From positions 310,001 through 374,000 of the forward strand of contig CP053418.1 in assembly GCA_013127575.1 (NCBI GenBank): DNA of 64,000 bases, given 5' to 3'. The DNA is from Ramlibacter terrae (GTDB taxonomy: Bacteria > Pseudomonadota > Gammaproteobacteria > Burkholderiales > Burkholderiaceae_C). Below are positions 1 through 11,895 of this stretch, piece by piece. The position numbers were made by a program, and so were the translations under genes. The notes beneath the pieces are model-generated. The model was given only the letters and a program-made list of their open reading frames with translations, was not told the origin of the DNA and did not search any database. The first letter of the stretch is position 1, and each line of letters begins with the position of its first letter.

Positions 1-41
1 CGCGCTCCTTCGGTGGCAAACTGCGGCCGAAGGAGAACGCG

Positions 42-516
42 ATGCAGCTCGAAGGTTCCTGCCACTGCCAACGGGTCCGGTTCAGCGTCGACGCTGCCGA
101 GCCCGTGCCCTTCATGCGCTGCTACTGCTCGGTCTGCCGCAAGACCGCGGGCGGCGGCGGCTTCGCCATCAACCTCGGCGCCGACACCCACAGCATGAAG
201 GTGACCGGCAGCGCTACCGGGCATCTACCGGGCACGCATCGACGGGGAAACCAGCGATGCGCGGCGCTACTTCTGCGCCCGCTGCGGCAGCGCCCTGTGG
301 GTGTGGGACCCGCGCTGGCCCGAACTCGTGCACCCGCACGCGAGCGCCATCGACACGCCGCTGCCGGCCACGCCGGAAAACGTGCACATCATGCTGGGCT
401 CGAAGGCGCCGTGGGTGCCGGTCGAAGGCTCCGCCAAGGACCCCCGCTTCGAGAAGTATCCCGACGTCTCGCTGGCCCAGTGGCACGAGGCGAAGGGCCT
501 GCGCGACAATGACTGA
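42..516 (+). CDS. GFA/CENP-V family zinc-binding protein
   Basis: Member of the glutathione-dependent formaldehyde-activating (GFA) fold, a small zinc-binding beta protein whose family members are mostly of unknown substrate. The N-terminal half shows the paired zinc ligands (SCHC at residues 6-9, RCYCSVC at 26-32) and the C-terminal half shows FCARCGSALWVWD, the second cysteine pair. The frame breaks at about 214-235; two CCGG tetramers there would restore the frame if each were CC(A/T)GG. Repaired length is about 158 residues, usual for the family. The stop overlaps a possible ATG (509) of the next gene. The family call is secure; any enzymatic role is unproven. Confidence 0.8.
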
Positions 517-532
517 CTTCGTGGAGCCCGCC

Positions 533-1017
533 ATGCCCGTGACCCGCAAGAACACCATCTGCCTCTGGTACCGGGGCGACGCCCCGGAAGCCGCCGAGTT
601 CTACGCCCGCACCTTTCCCGACAGCGCCGTGCAGGCCGTGCGCCACGCGCCCGCCGACTACCCGGCGGGCAAGACGGGCGACGTGCTGACCGTGGAGTTC
701 ACCGTCATGGGCATCGCCTGCATCGGCCTGAACGGCGGCGACACGTTCCGCCAGAGCGAAGCCTTCTCCTTCCGGTGGCCACGGAAGACCAGGCCGAGAC
801 CGACCGCCTGTGGAACGCCATCGTCGGCAACGGCGGCCGCGAAAGCGCCTGCGGCTGGTGCAAGGACAAGTGGGGCGTGTCGTGGCAGATCACGCCGCGC
901 GTGCTGACCGACACGGTCAACGGCCCCGACCGCGCGGCGGCGAAGCGCGCCTTCGAAGCGATGCTCGAAATGACGAAGATCGACGTGGCCCGGATCGAAG
1001 CCGCGCGCCGCGGCTGA
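533..1017 (+). CDS. VOC-family (PhnB/3-demethylubiquinone-methyltransferase-like) protein
   Basis: Glyoxalase-fold protein of the PhnB-like VOC group. It begins MPVTRKNTICLWYRGDAPEA, the typical beta-alpha opening with the FYARTFPDS helix, and carries the GDVLTVEFTVMG strand followed by LNGG. The second half has the family hallmark CGWCKDKWGVSWQI. One frame break at about 767, where TTC CAG GTG GCC is expected and one base is missing. An in-frame ATG at 509, overlapping the previous stop, is an alternative start; ATG 533 has a weak GGAG-like site upstream. Function of these proteins is generally unknown. Confidence 0.8.
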
Positions 1018-1085
1018 GGGCGGGCCCGCCGAGCACAGCAGCTCGACCGTCGAACGCGAGGCCGCTCAGCTAGACTCGCGCGTCC

Positions 1086-3301
1086 ATGCCTTTCTCGCGC
1101 CGTCCGGCCAGCATCCGGTCCCGTCTCGTCCTGCTGCTGCTGGCGCTCTGGTTGCCGGCCGTGATCGGCCTGGGCTTGCAGGCGCGCGCCGCCTACCTGC
1201 GCGAAGAGGAGTCGGCCCGCGACGAATTGCGCCAGCAGGCCACCGCGCTCAGCTTCGCCGTCCAGGCCGAGCTCGACCGCCGCGTCAGCCTGGCCCGCGC
1301 GATCGCATCGCTGCCGTCGCTCAAGGCGCGCGACGTGGAAGCGTTCGACCGCGACGCCCGCATGGCCGTCAGCGGCACCACCGACACCGTGATGCTGGTC
1401 GACCGCGAGCGGCAGTACGTCTACACCGCGCTGGCGCAGTCCGCCGTCGTGCCGCGCCGCCCGGGATCGCTGTTCGTCGAACAGGGCATGGGCGTTTCGT
1501 TCGTGCCCAAGGGCCCCGTGTCCGGCAATCCGTCCATCGCGGTGCTGGTGCCGGAGACCGGCGCGACGCCCCCGCTGTTCAACATCGGCATCCCGTTCCC
1601 GCCGGCGCGCGTGCAGGAGGTGATCGCGCAGCAGCCGTACGGCGAAGGCACCACGGCCACGGTGCTCGATGCCGAGCAGCGCGTCATGGGCCGCAACCGC
1701 GATGCCGCCCGCTGGATCGGCGCGCCGGCCAGCCATCCCGAACTGCGTGCGCTGGCGGCGCGCCGCGGCAGCGGCTTCGTGCGTACCCGCACGCTCGACG
1801 GCGTCGCCAGCCTGACCTTCCTCGCGCCGCCGGGCCCGTATGGCTGGACCGCACTGGTGGCGCTGCCCGAAGCGCAGCTCGAACAGGCCGCGCAGCGCCT
1901 CGCCTTGCGCGCTTCCGCGGTGTCGGCCGTGCTGCTCGCGCTCGGGCTGGCGCTGGCCGCGCTGGCCGCCCGCCGCATCAGCACGCCGGTGCGGGCGCTG
2001 CACGGCGCGGCCGGTGAACTGCTCGCCCAGCGCGTGCCGGAACCGCTGCACACCGGCCTGGCCGAAATCGACCAGGTCGGCGCCGTGCTGCACGGCGCCG
2101 GCGTGCGGGCGCGCGAGGCCGAGCAGGTGCTCGAATCGCGCGTGGCGCAGGCGGTGGCCGAGGCGCGGCAGGCCGAGGCCGGGCTGTTCGACGCCCGCAA
2201 GCACGAGGCCATCGGCCGGCTCGCCGGCGGCATCGCGCACGACTTCAACAACCTGCTGCAGACCATCAGCACCGGCCTGCAGGTGGTCGCCCGTTCGGTC
2301 CCCGAGGGGCGGCACACCCGCTCGCTCGAAGCCGCGATGGCGGCCTGCGGCAAGGCGGCCGACCGGTGCGGCAGATGCTCGCCTTCGGCCGCGCACAGCA
2401 GCTGCGGCCGCAGGCGGTGGACTTGGCCGACCTGCTGCTGCGCGCCCGCGAACTCACCGGCAAGTCGCTGGGCGAGCGCGTCGAGCTGGTCGCCGCCATC
2501 GACCCGGGGGCGCCCGCGGTGCTGGCGGACCCGACCCAGCTCGAACTGGCGCTGCTCAACCTCGTGTTCAATGCGCGCGATGCGATGCCCGATGGCGGCA
2601 CCGTCACCGTGCGTGCGTCCCGGGCGCCCGACACGGACGGCACGGACCGCGCCCCGCTGGTCCGCATCGACGTGCAGGACACGGGCCACGGCATGGACGC
2701 CGAGACGCTGGCCCGCGTGTTCGAGCCCTACTTCACGACCAAGCCGATCGGCGCCGGCAGCGGGCTCGGCCTGCCGCAGGTGCAGGCCTTCGCGCGCCAG
2801 TCCGGCGGCGACGTCCGCATCGCGAGTACACCGGGTGAGGGCACGTGCGTCACGCTGCTGCTGCCGCTCGCCGTCGACGGCGTCGTGGTGCAGCAGCAGC
2901 TGCCCGCCTCGCGCGAGCGGCAGCCGCGGCGGCCGCTGCGCGTCCTGATGGTGGAAGACGACGTGCTGGTCGCCTCCGTGGTGCCCGCCGCGCTCACGCA
3001 CGAAGGCCACCAGGTCACGCTGTGCCGCACCGCCGACGAGGCACGCGCGCTGCTGGAGGCGCGCGAGTGCGCGATGGACGTGCTGTTCACCGACATCGTC
3101 ATGCCCGGCGCCATGACCGGGCTCGACCTGGTGGAGTGGTGCGCGGTGCATTGCCCGCAGCTGCCCGCGCTCGTGGCCACGGGCTACTCCGCGCGCCCGC
3201 CGGCCGGCGTGTCGCGCGTGCTGCGCAAGCCCTACGCCATGGAGGACCTGCTGGACGCGCTCGACGTCTGCGCGGCGGGAGGCGGGGCGAGCCGGGCGTG
3301 A
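1086..3301 (+). CDS. Hybrid sensor histidine kinase with C-terminal receiver
   Basis: Membrane-bound two-component sensor. N-terminal TM helix (about residues 13-30), a periplasmic dCache/PAS-like sensing region of about 250 residues, and a second TM (LLALGLALAALAA). A linker with coiled coil leads to the HisKA H-box IAHDFNNLL, then the HATPase N-box NLVFNARDAMPDGG, G1 DTGHGMD and G2 GSGLGLPQV. The receiver domain follows (VLMVEDD, phospho-acceptor in LFTDIVMPG, conserved K in LRKPYA). The HDFNN-type H-box resembles the NtrB-like group common in Burkholderiales. One break at about 2366, where GAC CTG GTG CGG is expected. The stop overlaps the GTG of the next gene. Confidence 0.9.
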
Positions 3302-3651
3302 GCCGCATCGAGCGCGTGCAGGCGCGGGTCGCGGGCGCCGCCTTCGCCTGCGCGCTGCTGTCGATCGCGCTCGGCACGAGCAGCCTGCTGTTCATGCTGG
3401 CGCTGTACTGGATGTTCGGCTCGACGGCCGTGGCGTTCGTGTTCGCCGGGGCCGTCCGGCGCCTCCTCGACGACCCGGCGATGTACCCGCGCTCCTTGCA
3501 GGCCATCGCCCGCGCCGCCGACGACACCGACCGGCCGCGGGTGGTGCGGCGCACCGCGGTGGCGCTCTACCTCTACATGGCGGGCATGCTGTTCTGCGCC
3601 ACCGTGCTGGCCACGCTGGCGGTGGCAGGGGCCTTCGCCGCCAACGCCTGA
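3298..3651 (+). CDS. Small membrane protein, unknown function
   Basis: 117-residue protein starting at GTG 3298, which overlaps the kinase stop (GTGA), so it is probably translated with it. Two hydrophobic segments near the N terminus (AFACALLSIALG and LLFMLALYWMFG...VAFVFAG) and one near the C terminus (LYMAGMLFCATVLATLAVAG) are separated by a charged stretch rich in Arg/Asp. I recognise no family. Coupling to the sensor kinase suggests an accessory membrane partner, but this is inference only. Confidence 0.6.
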   Translation: MSRIERVQARVAGAAFACALLSIALGTSSLLFMLALYWMFGSTAVAFVFAGAVRRLLDDPAMYPRSLQAIARAADDTDRPRVVRRTAVALYLYMAGMLFCATVLATLAVAGAFAANA

Positions 3652-3659
3652 CCGCGCCT

Positions 3660-6199
<2,540 letters not shown>

Positions 6200-6203
<4 letters not shown>

Positions 6204-7078
6204 ACCTTGCGTACCTCCGCGCGGCCGAACAGCCCGTTGGGCATGATGGCAAGCGCCACGATCACCAGGCCGAAGGTGACGATGTGCGTGTAGCCCGAGC
6301 CGAGCGTGACGGTCACCACCGCCTCGAGCAGGCCGAACAGCAGCCCGGCGATCATCACGCCCCAGGCGCTGGCGATGCCGCCCGGGATGGCGACCGCGAA
6401 AGCCTTCAGCCCGAACACCGTGCCCATGTCGGACTGCACGTTGAACAGCGGCGCGATCAGCATGCCCGCCACGCCCGCGAACACGGCGGAGAGCGCGAAC
6501 GCCACCGCCACGGTCCGCTTGATCGGGATGCCCATCAGCCGCGCCGCGCTGCGGTTCTGCACCACGGCCAGCATCGCGGTGCCCCAGCGCGTGCGCCGCG
6601 AGACGAAGTGCAGCACCGCCGCCAGCGCCAGGCCCACGGCGGGGATCACCAGGTCGAGCGGGTACACGCCGAGCCCGGCGCCGCCCAGTTCCAGCGGGGC
6701 CTGCTTCAGCGGCGAAGGCAGGCTGCGCGGCTCCTTGCCGAAGGTGACCATCACCGGGTTGTCGGCCACGATGCCGAGCGCCACCGTCGCCATCAGCCGG
6801 GCGTCGGAGCCGCGGCTGGCGAAGGGGCGCACCGCGAGCACTTCCACCAGCAGCCCGTAGGCCGCGCACAGCAGCAGGGCGAGGAGCATCGCGGGAAGCA
6901 GCGGCCAGCCGAGCGTCTGCGAGAAGGTGAAGGTGAGGACCGCGCCCAGCATCATGGCGCTGCCCTGCGCGAAGTTCATGGTGCCGGACACCGCGTAGGT
7001 GACGTGGAAGCCGAGGGCCATCAGCCCGTACATGCTCCCGAGCCCGAGCCCACTGGTCAGCGCGGACGTCAACAGCAT
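6200..7078 (-). CDS. livH: LivH-type ABC transporter permease
   Basis: Inner-membrane permease of the branched-chain amino acid (HAAT) ABC family; the reading frame is intact at 292 residues, normal for LivH. It shows the N-terminal GLGLGSMYGLMALGF motif, a string of about eight TM helices, the cytoplasmic loop MLAVVQNRSAARLMGIPIKR, the position of the ATPase-coupling helix, and the LivH-like GGIASAWGVMIAGLLFGLLEA. ATG 7078 is preceded by a GGGAA-like site. It is the first gene of the minus-strand transport operon and sits behind a sigma-54-type promoter (7119-7133). The substrate is not indicated by sequence; the neighbourhood points to a nitrogenous compound rather than leucine. Confidence 0.88.
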
Positions 7079-7118
7079 GGGGTTTCCCGGGAAGTGGTGC
7101 GTGCATGAACCCGGCAAT

Positions 7119-7133
7119 GCAACCAACGTGCCA
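7119..7133 (-). promoter_or_regulatory. Sigma-54-type promoter for livH operon
   Basis: On the minus strand TGGCAC-GTTGG-TTGC gives the -24/-12 dinucleotides GG and GC at the correct 12-base interval. Predicted transcription start near 7107, giving a leader of about 29 bases before ATG 7078. TTGTCGAC lies immediately upstream (7136-7143). Confidence 0.75.
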
Positions 7134-7135
7134 GC

Positions 7136-7164
7136 GTCGACAAGCGCGCCGGCGGTTTGTCGAC
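7136..7164. promoter_or_regulatory. Paired GTCGAC operator between divergent sigma-54 promoters
   Basis: Two GTCGAC cores (7136-7141 and 7159-7164) are 23 bases apart. The right one is embedded in the perfect palindrome TTGTCGACAA. TTGT-NN-ACAA is the shape typical of operators bound by FCD/FadR-subgroup GntR regulators, and such a regulator is encoded at 9750. Each core sits 2-4 bases upstream of a -24 element. Binding by that regulator is inferred, not shown. Confidence 0.55.
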
Positions 7165-7168
7165 AATC

Positions 7169-7183
7169 TGGCACGCTCATTGC
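7169..7183 (+). promoter_or_regulatory. Sigma-54-type promoter for NTF2-deacetylase-amidase-gntR operon
   Basis: CTGGCAC-GCTCA-TTGC matches the -24/-12 consensus (TGGCAC-N5-TTGC), with a G following the -24 block, as in the consensus. Predicted +1 is about 7195, one base before ATG 7196, which would make the transcript leaderless or move the true start downstream. Confidence 0.7.
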
Positions 7184-7195
7184 TGCATGCCGGGG

Positions 7196-7600
7196 ATGCA
7201 AGAACGCGATGCCGCTGCGCTGGTCGACGAGTACCTCCGCATCCTGATGATTCCCGACCCCGAAGGCGTGCGCGCCCTCGTGGCGCCGGACCTGCGCATC
7301 ACCTTCACCGGCGGCCGCGCGATGCGCGCGCCGGCCGAATGCGCCGCCTTCAACGCGGGCCGCTATGCGTGGGTGCGCAAGCGCATCGAGCGCACCGAAG
7401 TGGTGAGCGGCGGCACCGACGAGGAAACCGTCGTCTACAGCCCGGGCACGCTCTACGGCGCATGGCCTGACGGCACGGCCTTCGAAGGCAACCGCTACGT
7501 CGACCGCTACGTGGTGCGCCACGGCCTGATCGCCCGCATGGACGTGTGGAACGACAGCGCCGAATGGCTGCTGCAGCGCGCCGGCCTGGCCCAACCCTGA
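7196..7600 (+). CDS. NTF2-like (SnoaL/DUF4440-type) protein
   Basis: Intact small cone-fold protein of about 134 residues: N-terminal helix AALVDEYLRIL, the APDLRITFTGG strand, and a C-terminal NRYVDRYVVRHGLIARMDVWND strand pair (residues here given as two motifs). Such domains serve as small enzymes or as helper subunits. ATG 7187 is also in frame but lies upstream of the predicted sigma-54 transcription start, so 7196 is preferred. First gene of the plus-strand operon; its stop is 11 bases from the deacetylase start. Function unknown; it is a distant structural relative of the AtzH/HpxZ-like protein at 13638. Confidence 0.7.
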   Translation: MQERDAAALVDEYLRILMIPDPEGVRALVAPDLRITFTGGRAMRAPAECAAFNAGRYAWVRKRIERTEVVSGGTDEETVVYSPGTLYGAWPDGTAFEGNRYVDRYVVRHGLIARMDVWNDSAEWLLQRAGLAQP

Positions 7601-7611
7601 ACCCGTCCCGC

Positions 7612-8531
7612 ATGGCACTCACCTACACCGACCGACTGCCGACCCACGGCCGCTTCGAGTACCTGCCGATCACGCAGCGGCCCGATTACCTGTGGCCGAA
7701 CGGTGCGCGGCTGGCCGTCTACCTCGGCTTCAACCTCGGAACACTTCGCTTTCGGCGAGGGGCTCGGCGCCGCGATCGGGCCCGTCACGCCCGAACCCGA
7801 CGTGCTGAATTACGCGTGGCGCGAGTACGGCAACCGCGTGGGCGCCTGGCGCTGCCTGCAGCTGTTCGACCAGCTCGCGCTGCCCGCGGCCACCATCCTG
7901 AACACCGCGCTGTACGACCATTGCCCGCAACTGGTGCAGGCCTGCGTCGACCGTGGCGACGAGCTGGTCGGCCACGGCCACACCAATGCCGAACGGCAGG
8001 GAGAACTGGACGAGGGCGATGAACGCCGGCTGCTCGCGCTGTGCCGCGAACGCATCGCCGCGCACAGCGGCCGGCAGGCGCGCGGCTGGTTGTCGCCGTG
8101 GATCTCCGAGAGCGTCCGCACGCCCGACCTGCTGTCCGAGACCGGCTACACGTACACGTTGAACTGGTGCCACGACGACCAGCCGGTCGCGATGCGCACG
8201 CGCGGCGGCCGCGGGCTGTGGAGCGTGCCGTACCCGCAGGAGCTCAACGACATCCCCATGATCGTCGGCCGCAAGCTGGATGGCAGCGCCTTCGCGCAGA
8301 TGATCGTCGACAACTTCGACGAGATGCTGGAACAGTCGCAGGCCCAGCCGCTGGTGATGGGCGTGGCGCTGCCCCCCCTACGGTGGGGCAGCCGTACCGG
8401 CTGCGGCATCTGCGCCGCGCGCTGGCGCACCTCGCGCGGGCGCGCGACGCCGGCCAGGTCTGGTTCGCCACGCCCGGCGAGATCTGCGCGCACCACGCGG
8501 CCCGGTGGCGCCGCCGGAGAACGTGCGATGA
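7612..8531 (+). CDS. Polysaccharide-deacetylase-family hydrolase (allantoinase PuuE-like)
   Basis: NodB-fold amidohydrolase. It shows YLGFNLEHF (residues 39-47), PEPDVLNYAWREYGNRVGAW, the metal/active-site segment GDELVGHGHTNAE, WLSPWISES, and SVPYPQELNDIPMI. This sequence type includes the cofactor-independent allantoinase PuuE and many uncharacterised Burkholderiales homologues that hydrolyse C-N bonds rather than sugars. Breaks occur at about 7737 (CTG GAA read with an extra base), 8380 and 8505. After repair it ends at TGA 8531, overlapping the amidase ATG (ATGA). Role inferred: hydrolytic ring opening or deamidation of a ureide-like compound. Confidence 0.75.
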
Positions 8532-9744
8532 ACGCGTCCTTCCCGATCGAGGACACCGTCGGTGCGTGGGTGCCCCATGGGCGCTTCGTCGTGCCGGGCC
8601 GGCCCGGCGGCGCGCTGGACGGTTTGCGCTTCGGCGCCAAGGACCTGTTCGACGTGGCCGGCCACGTCACCGGCGCCGGCAATCCGGCATGGCTCGCGAC
8701 GCATGCCGTTGCCACGCGCAGCAGCCCGCTGGTGGACCGCCTGCTCGACGCCGGCGCCACGCTGATGGGCAAGCTGCTGACCGACGAACTGGCCTACAGC
8801 ATCAACGGCGACAACGTGCACTACGGCACGCCGCGCAACGCGGTGGCGCCGGACCGCGTGACCGGCGGCTCGTCGAGCGGATCGGCGGCGGCCGTCGCGG
8901 CACGCCTGCTGGACTTCGCGCTCGGCACCGACACCGGCGGTTCCACCCGCGTGCCGGCCAGCTATTGCGGCCTGTGGGGTTTGCGCACGACGCACGGCGC
9001 GCTCAGCACCGAAGGCCTGGTCCCGCTGCATCCCAGTTACGACACGGCCACCTGGCTGGCGCACGACGGCGAAACCTTCGAGCGCGTCGGCCGCGCGCTG
9101 TTGCCGCGGGGCGTGCCCTTCACGCCGCGTCGCGTGCTCTGCCCCAGGATGCCCGGGCCGAAGCGGACCCGCTGTTCCAGCCCTTGCTGCGGCAGGTCGC
9201 GGATGCGCTCGGCGACCTGCTGGCCGCTGCGCCGTCGGAGTTCACGCTGGCCGCCGACGGACTCGACGCCTGGCGCCGCGACTACGTCACCACCGGCGCC
9301 TACGAAGGCTGGCAGGCGCACGGCGCCGGATCGGCGGCAACACGCCCGGCTTCGGCGCCGCCATCGCGCAGCGCTGGGACGCCGCCCGCGCCACGCAGGC
9401 CCCGGCCGCGGCGGAAGCCGCAGTGCGCGTGGCGCGCGTGCGGGCGCAGGTGCGCGCGCTGCTCGCGAGCGACGGCGTGCTGGTGCTGCCGTCCGCCGGC
9501 GGTCCCCCGCCGATGCGGGACGCCGACCCGCGCACCATCGACGACCTGCGGATGCGCACGATGCGCATCACGTGCATCGCCGGACTGGCCGGCGTGCCGC
9601 AGGTCAGCATCCCTCTGCGCACGCAAGGCTTGCCGCTGGGCATCTCGCTGGTCGGCCCGGCCGGTTGCGACTGGCGCTGATCGCGCTGGCCCGGCAGGTC
9701 GCCGCCGGCACGGCACGGCGCCTGTCCCTTCCCCGAACCCCTGA
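8528..9744 (+). CDS. Amidase-signature hydrolase
   Basis: Amidase-signature enzyme with a Ser-cisSer-Lys triad: Lys in RFGAKDLFDVAG and the Gly/Ser-rich signature VTGGSSSGSAAAVAA, followed by GTDTGGSTRVPASYCGLWG. The family includes allophanate hydrolase AtzF, 1-carboxybiuret hydrolase AtzE and oxalurate amidohydrolase. Breaks near 9150, 9328 (GGC GCC TGG ATC expected), 9672 and the extreme 3' end; the C terminus is taken as TGA 9744. It is coupled to the deacetylase by a 4-base overlap and followed after 5 bases by gntR. Together they would cut consecutive amide bonds of one substrate. Confidence 0.8.
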
Positions 9745-9749
9745 CCGCC

Positions 9750-10535
9750 ATGCGCGCCAAACTCGCTCCCGTCGCCAAGCTGCCCGCGCCCCGCAAGCGC
9801 CGTCCCGCCGTGCCGGCGGCCGCCAACGAGGACGGCCAGCGGCTCGGCGGGGCGCTGGCGGTCGTCAGCGACAGCGGCTCGGTCGAGGACCGCATCTACA
9901 AGGCGGTGTTCGACGGCGTCATGGGCCAGCGGCTGGCGCCCGGCACGCGGCTGCCCGAGGCCAGCCTGTGCGAGCTGTTCGACGCCAGCCGCTCGGCCGT
10001 GCGGCAGGTGCTGCAGCGCCTCGCGCACGACCACATCGTGCAGCTGCGTCCCAACCGCGGCGCCGTGATCGCGGTGCCCACGCCCGAAGACACGCGGCAG
10101 ATCTTCGAGGCGCGGCGCGAGCTCGAAGCCAGCCTGCTGCGCGGCAGCGCGCCGCGTCACCCAGGCCGACCTCGCGGTGTTGCGCGCCAAGCTCGCGCAG
10201 GAGCACGAGGCGATGCACCGCTTCGACCAGCCCGCGTGGGCGCGGCTGGCCAGCGGCTTCCACCTGCACTGGCCGAACTCAGCGGCAACGCGCTGCTGCG
10301 GCGTTACCTGATCGAGATCGTCTCGCGCTGTTCGCTGATCGTCGCGCTGTACGAGGCGCCCGGCAACGCGGGCTGCGAGCACGACGAGCACGAGCAGATC
10401 GTCGACTGCCTCGCGCGCGGGGACGCCGAGGGCGCCGTGGCGATCATGACCGCGCACCTCGACGGGCTCGAGCAGCGCATCCAGCTGCAGGCGCACCGGC
10501 CCGAGCCCAGCCTGCGCGAGTTGCTGGGGCTCTGA
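9750..10535 (+). CDS. GntR-family regulator, FCD subgroup
   Basis: Transcription factor with an N-terminal winged helix (SVEDRIYKAVFDGVMGQRLA...GTRLPEASLCELFDASRSAV) and a C-terminal FCD ligand-binding domain (RRELEASLL; DHDEHEQIV-like HDEHEQIVDCLARGD; AVAIMTAHLDGLEQR). A basic, Pro/Ala-rich extension of about 45 residues precedes the HTH. Two breaks (about 10145 and 10271, the latter where CAC CTG GCC is expected) cancel each other. FCD domains commonly sense small organic acids via a metal. Likely represses or tunes the locus through the GTCGAC sites at 7136-7164 and 10591-10620. Confidence 0.85.
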   Translation: MRAKLAPVAKLPAPRKRRPAVPAAANEDGQRLGGALAVVSDSGSVEDRIYKAVFDGVMGQRLAPGTRLPEASLCELFDASRSAVRQVLQRLAHDHIVQLRPNRGAVIAVPTPEDTRQIFEARRELEASLLRGSAPRHPGRPRGVARQARAGARGDAPLRPARVGAAGQRLPPALAELSGNALLRRYLIEIVSRCSLIVALYEAPGNAGCEHDEHEQIVDCLARGDAEGAVAIMTAHLDGLEQRIQLQAHRPEPSLRELLGL

Positions 10536-10590
10536 AGCCCGCGCATGGTGCGCTGCCGCGCTGGATTGCCGACAAAGCGCACGCTTTTGC

Positions 10591-10620
10591 GTCGACATGG
10601 CAGGGGTGGCGTTTGTCGAC
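10591..10620. promoter_or_regulatory. Second paired GTCGAC operator
   Basis: GTCGAC cores at 10591-10596 and 10615-10620, 24 bases apart, the downstream one as GTTTGTCGAC directly abutting the -24 element of the next promoter. The arrangement copies the one at 7136-7164. Confidence 0.55.
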
Positions 10621-10622
10621 GC

Positions 10623-10637
10623 TGGCACATCACTTGC
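10623..10637 (+). promoter_or_regulatory. Sigma-54-type promoter for the binding-protein operon
   Basis: TGGCAC-ATCAC-TTGC matches the sigma-54 -24/-12 pattern. The predicted start near 10649 gives a 35-base leader containing AAAGGA (10673-10678), five bases before ATG 10684. GAGGAG...CTCCTC (10641-10660) could form a small hairpin at the very 5' end of the message. Confidence 0.72.
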
Positions 10638-10683
10638 GTAGAGGAGGGTGTCGTCTCCTCCCTCACCCGCGCAAAGGACCTGC

Positions 10684-11890
10684 CATGGCCAACCAGCAAC
10701 CCGCACCCGCCAACGTCTTTCGCCGCCGCAGCCTGATGGCGCTGGCGGCCGCCGCCGCCATCGTCCACCTGCCCGCCGCCCGGGCCGCCGACCCGATCAA
10801 GATCGGGCTCGTCACCGCCCTGTCCGGCCAGTCGGCGCTCGCCGGTGAAGCGATCACCCGCGGCCTGACCGTCGCGATCGAAGAGATCAACGCCGCCGGC
10901 GGGCTGCTCGGCGGGCGCAAGCTCGAGCTGGTGCGCCGCGACGACGAGAGCAACCCCGCCAAGGGCGTGCTCGCCGCGCGCGAACTGCTGCACCGCGAGA
11001 AGGTGGCGGTGCTGTTCGGCGGCCTCGACACGCCGGTGGCCATGGCCGTGGTGCCGCTGGTCAACGAAGCCAAGGTGCCGTTCATGGTGCCCCCGGGCGG
11101 CCGGCACCAAGATCACGCGCAACGGCGCCGCCGACAACTACGTGTTCCGCGTCTCCGCGGTGGACGAACTGGTCGACGTCAGCATGCTCGCCTACGCGAT
11201 GAAGACGTTCAACACCAGGAAGCCGGGGATGATCCTGGTGAACAACCCGTGGGGCGAGTCGAACGAGGTCGGCCTCAAGGCGGCGCTGCAGGCCAAGGGC
11301 ATGGCGCACGTCGGCGTCGAGAAGTTCGACATGGCTGCGGTGGACGTCGTGCCGCAGCTCACGCGCCTGAAGGCCGCAGGCGCCGACACGCTGTTCCCGG
11401 TCGCCAACGTCGGCCCGTCGGCGCAGGTGGTCAAGTCGCTCGAGCGCATGGGCTGGAACGTTCCCATCGTGTCGCACTGGGGCCCGCCGGGCGGCCGCTT
11501 CAACGAGCTGGCCGGCGCCAACGCCAAGTCGGTGCATTTCGTGCAGACGTATAGCTTCTTCGGCGACGGGGCGTCGCCGGTGCGCGACCGGGTCATCACG
11601 AAGATGAAGGCCAAGTACAACGTCAAGGGGCCGGAGGAGATCACGCCCGCCGTCGGCGTGGCCAACGCCTACGACGCCATGCACCTCACGGCACTGGCGC
11701 TCTCCGCCGCCAAGTCCACGGACGGCCCGGCGGTGCGCCGGGCTTCTACAAGCTGGGCAAGCACCAGGGCCTGATCAAGAGCTACGACAAGCCTTTCTCC
11801 GCCGACAACCACGACGCCCTGACCCCGGACGACTACGTGTTCGCGCAGTTCATCGGCGACAAGATCCTGCCGGTGGGCATGGCGAAGTAA
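10684..11890 (+). CDS. LivK-type periplasmic substrate-binding protein of ABC transporter
   Basis: Periplasmic binding protein of the branched-chain amino acid (Peripla_BP_6) family. A twin-arginine-like signal (FRRRSLMALAAAAAIVHLP, cleavage at ARAAD) is followed by PIKIGLVTALSGQSA, AAGGLLGGRKLELV, the FMVPWAAGTKIT motif (broken at about 11095) and the second-lobe segment SYDKPFSADNHDAL. A second break at about 11748. It sits on the opposite side of gntR from livH/livMGF but under the same type of promoter, so it is taken as the binding protein of that transporter. Repaired length of about 400 residues is normal. Confidence 0.88.
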
Positions 11891-11895
11891 GGCGG

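Noticed and set aside
1..41. Tail of an upstream gene
   Set aside because: Only 41 bases; no frame with recognisable protein sequence.
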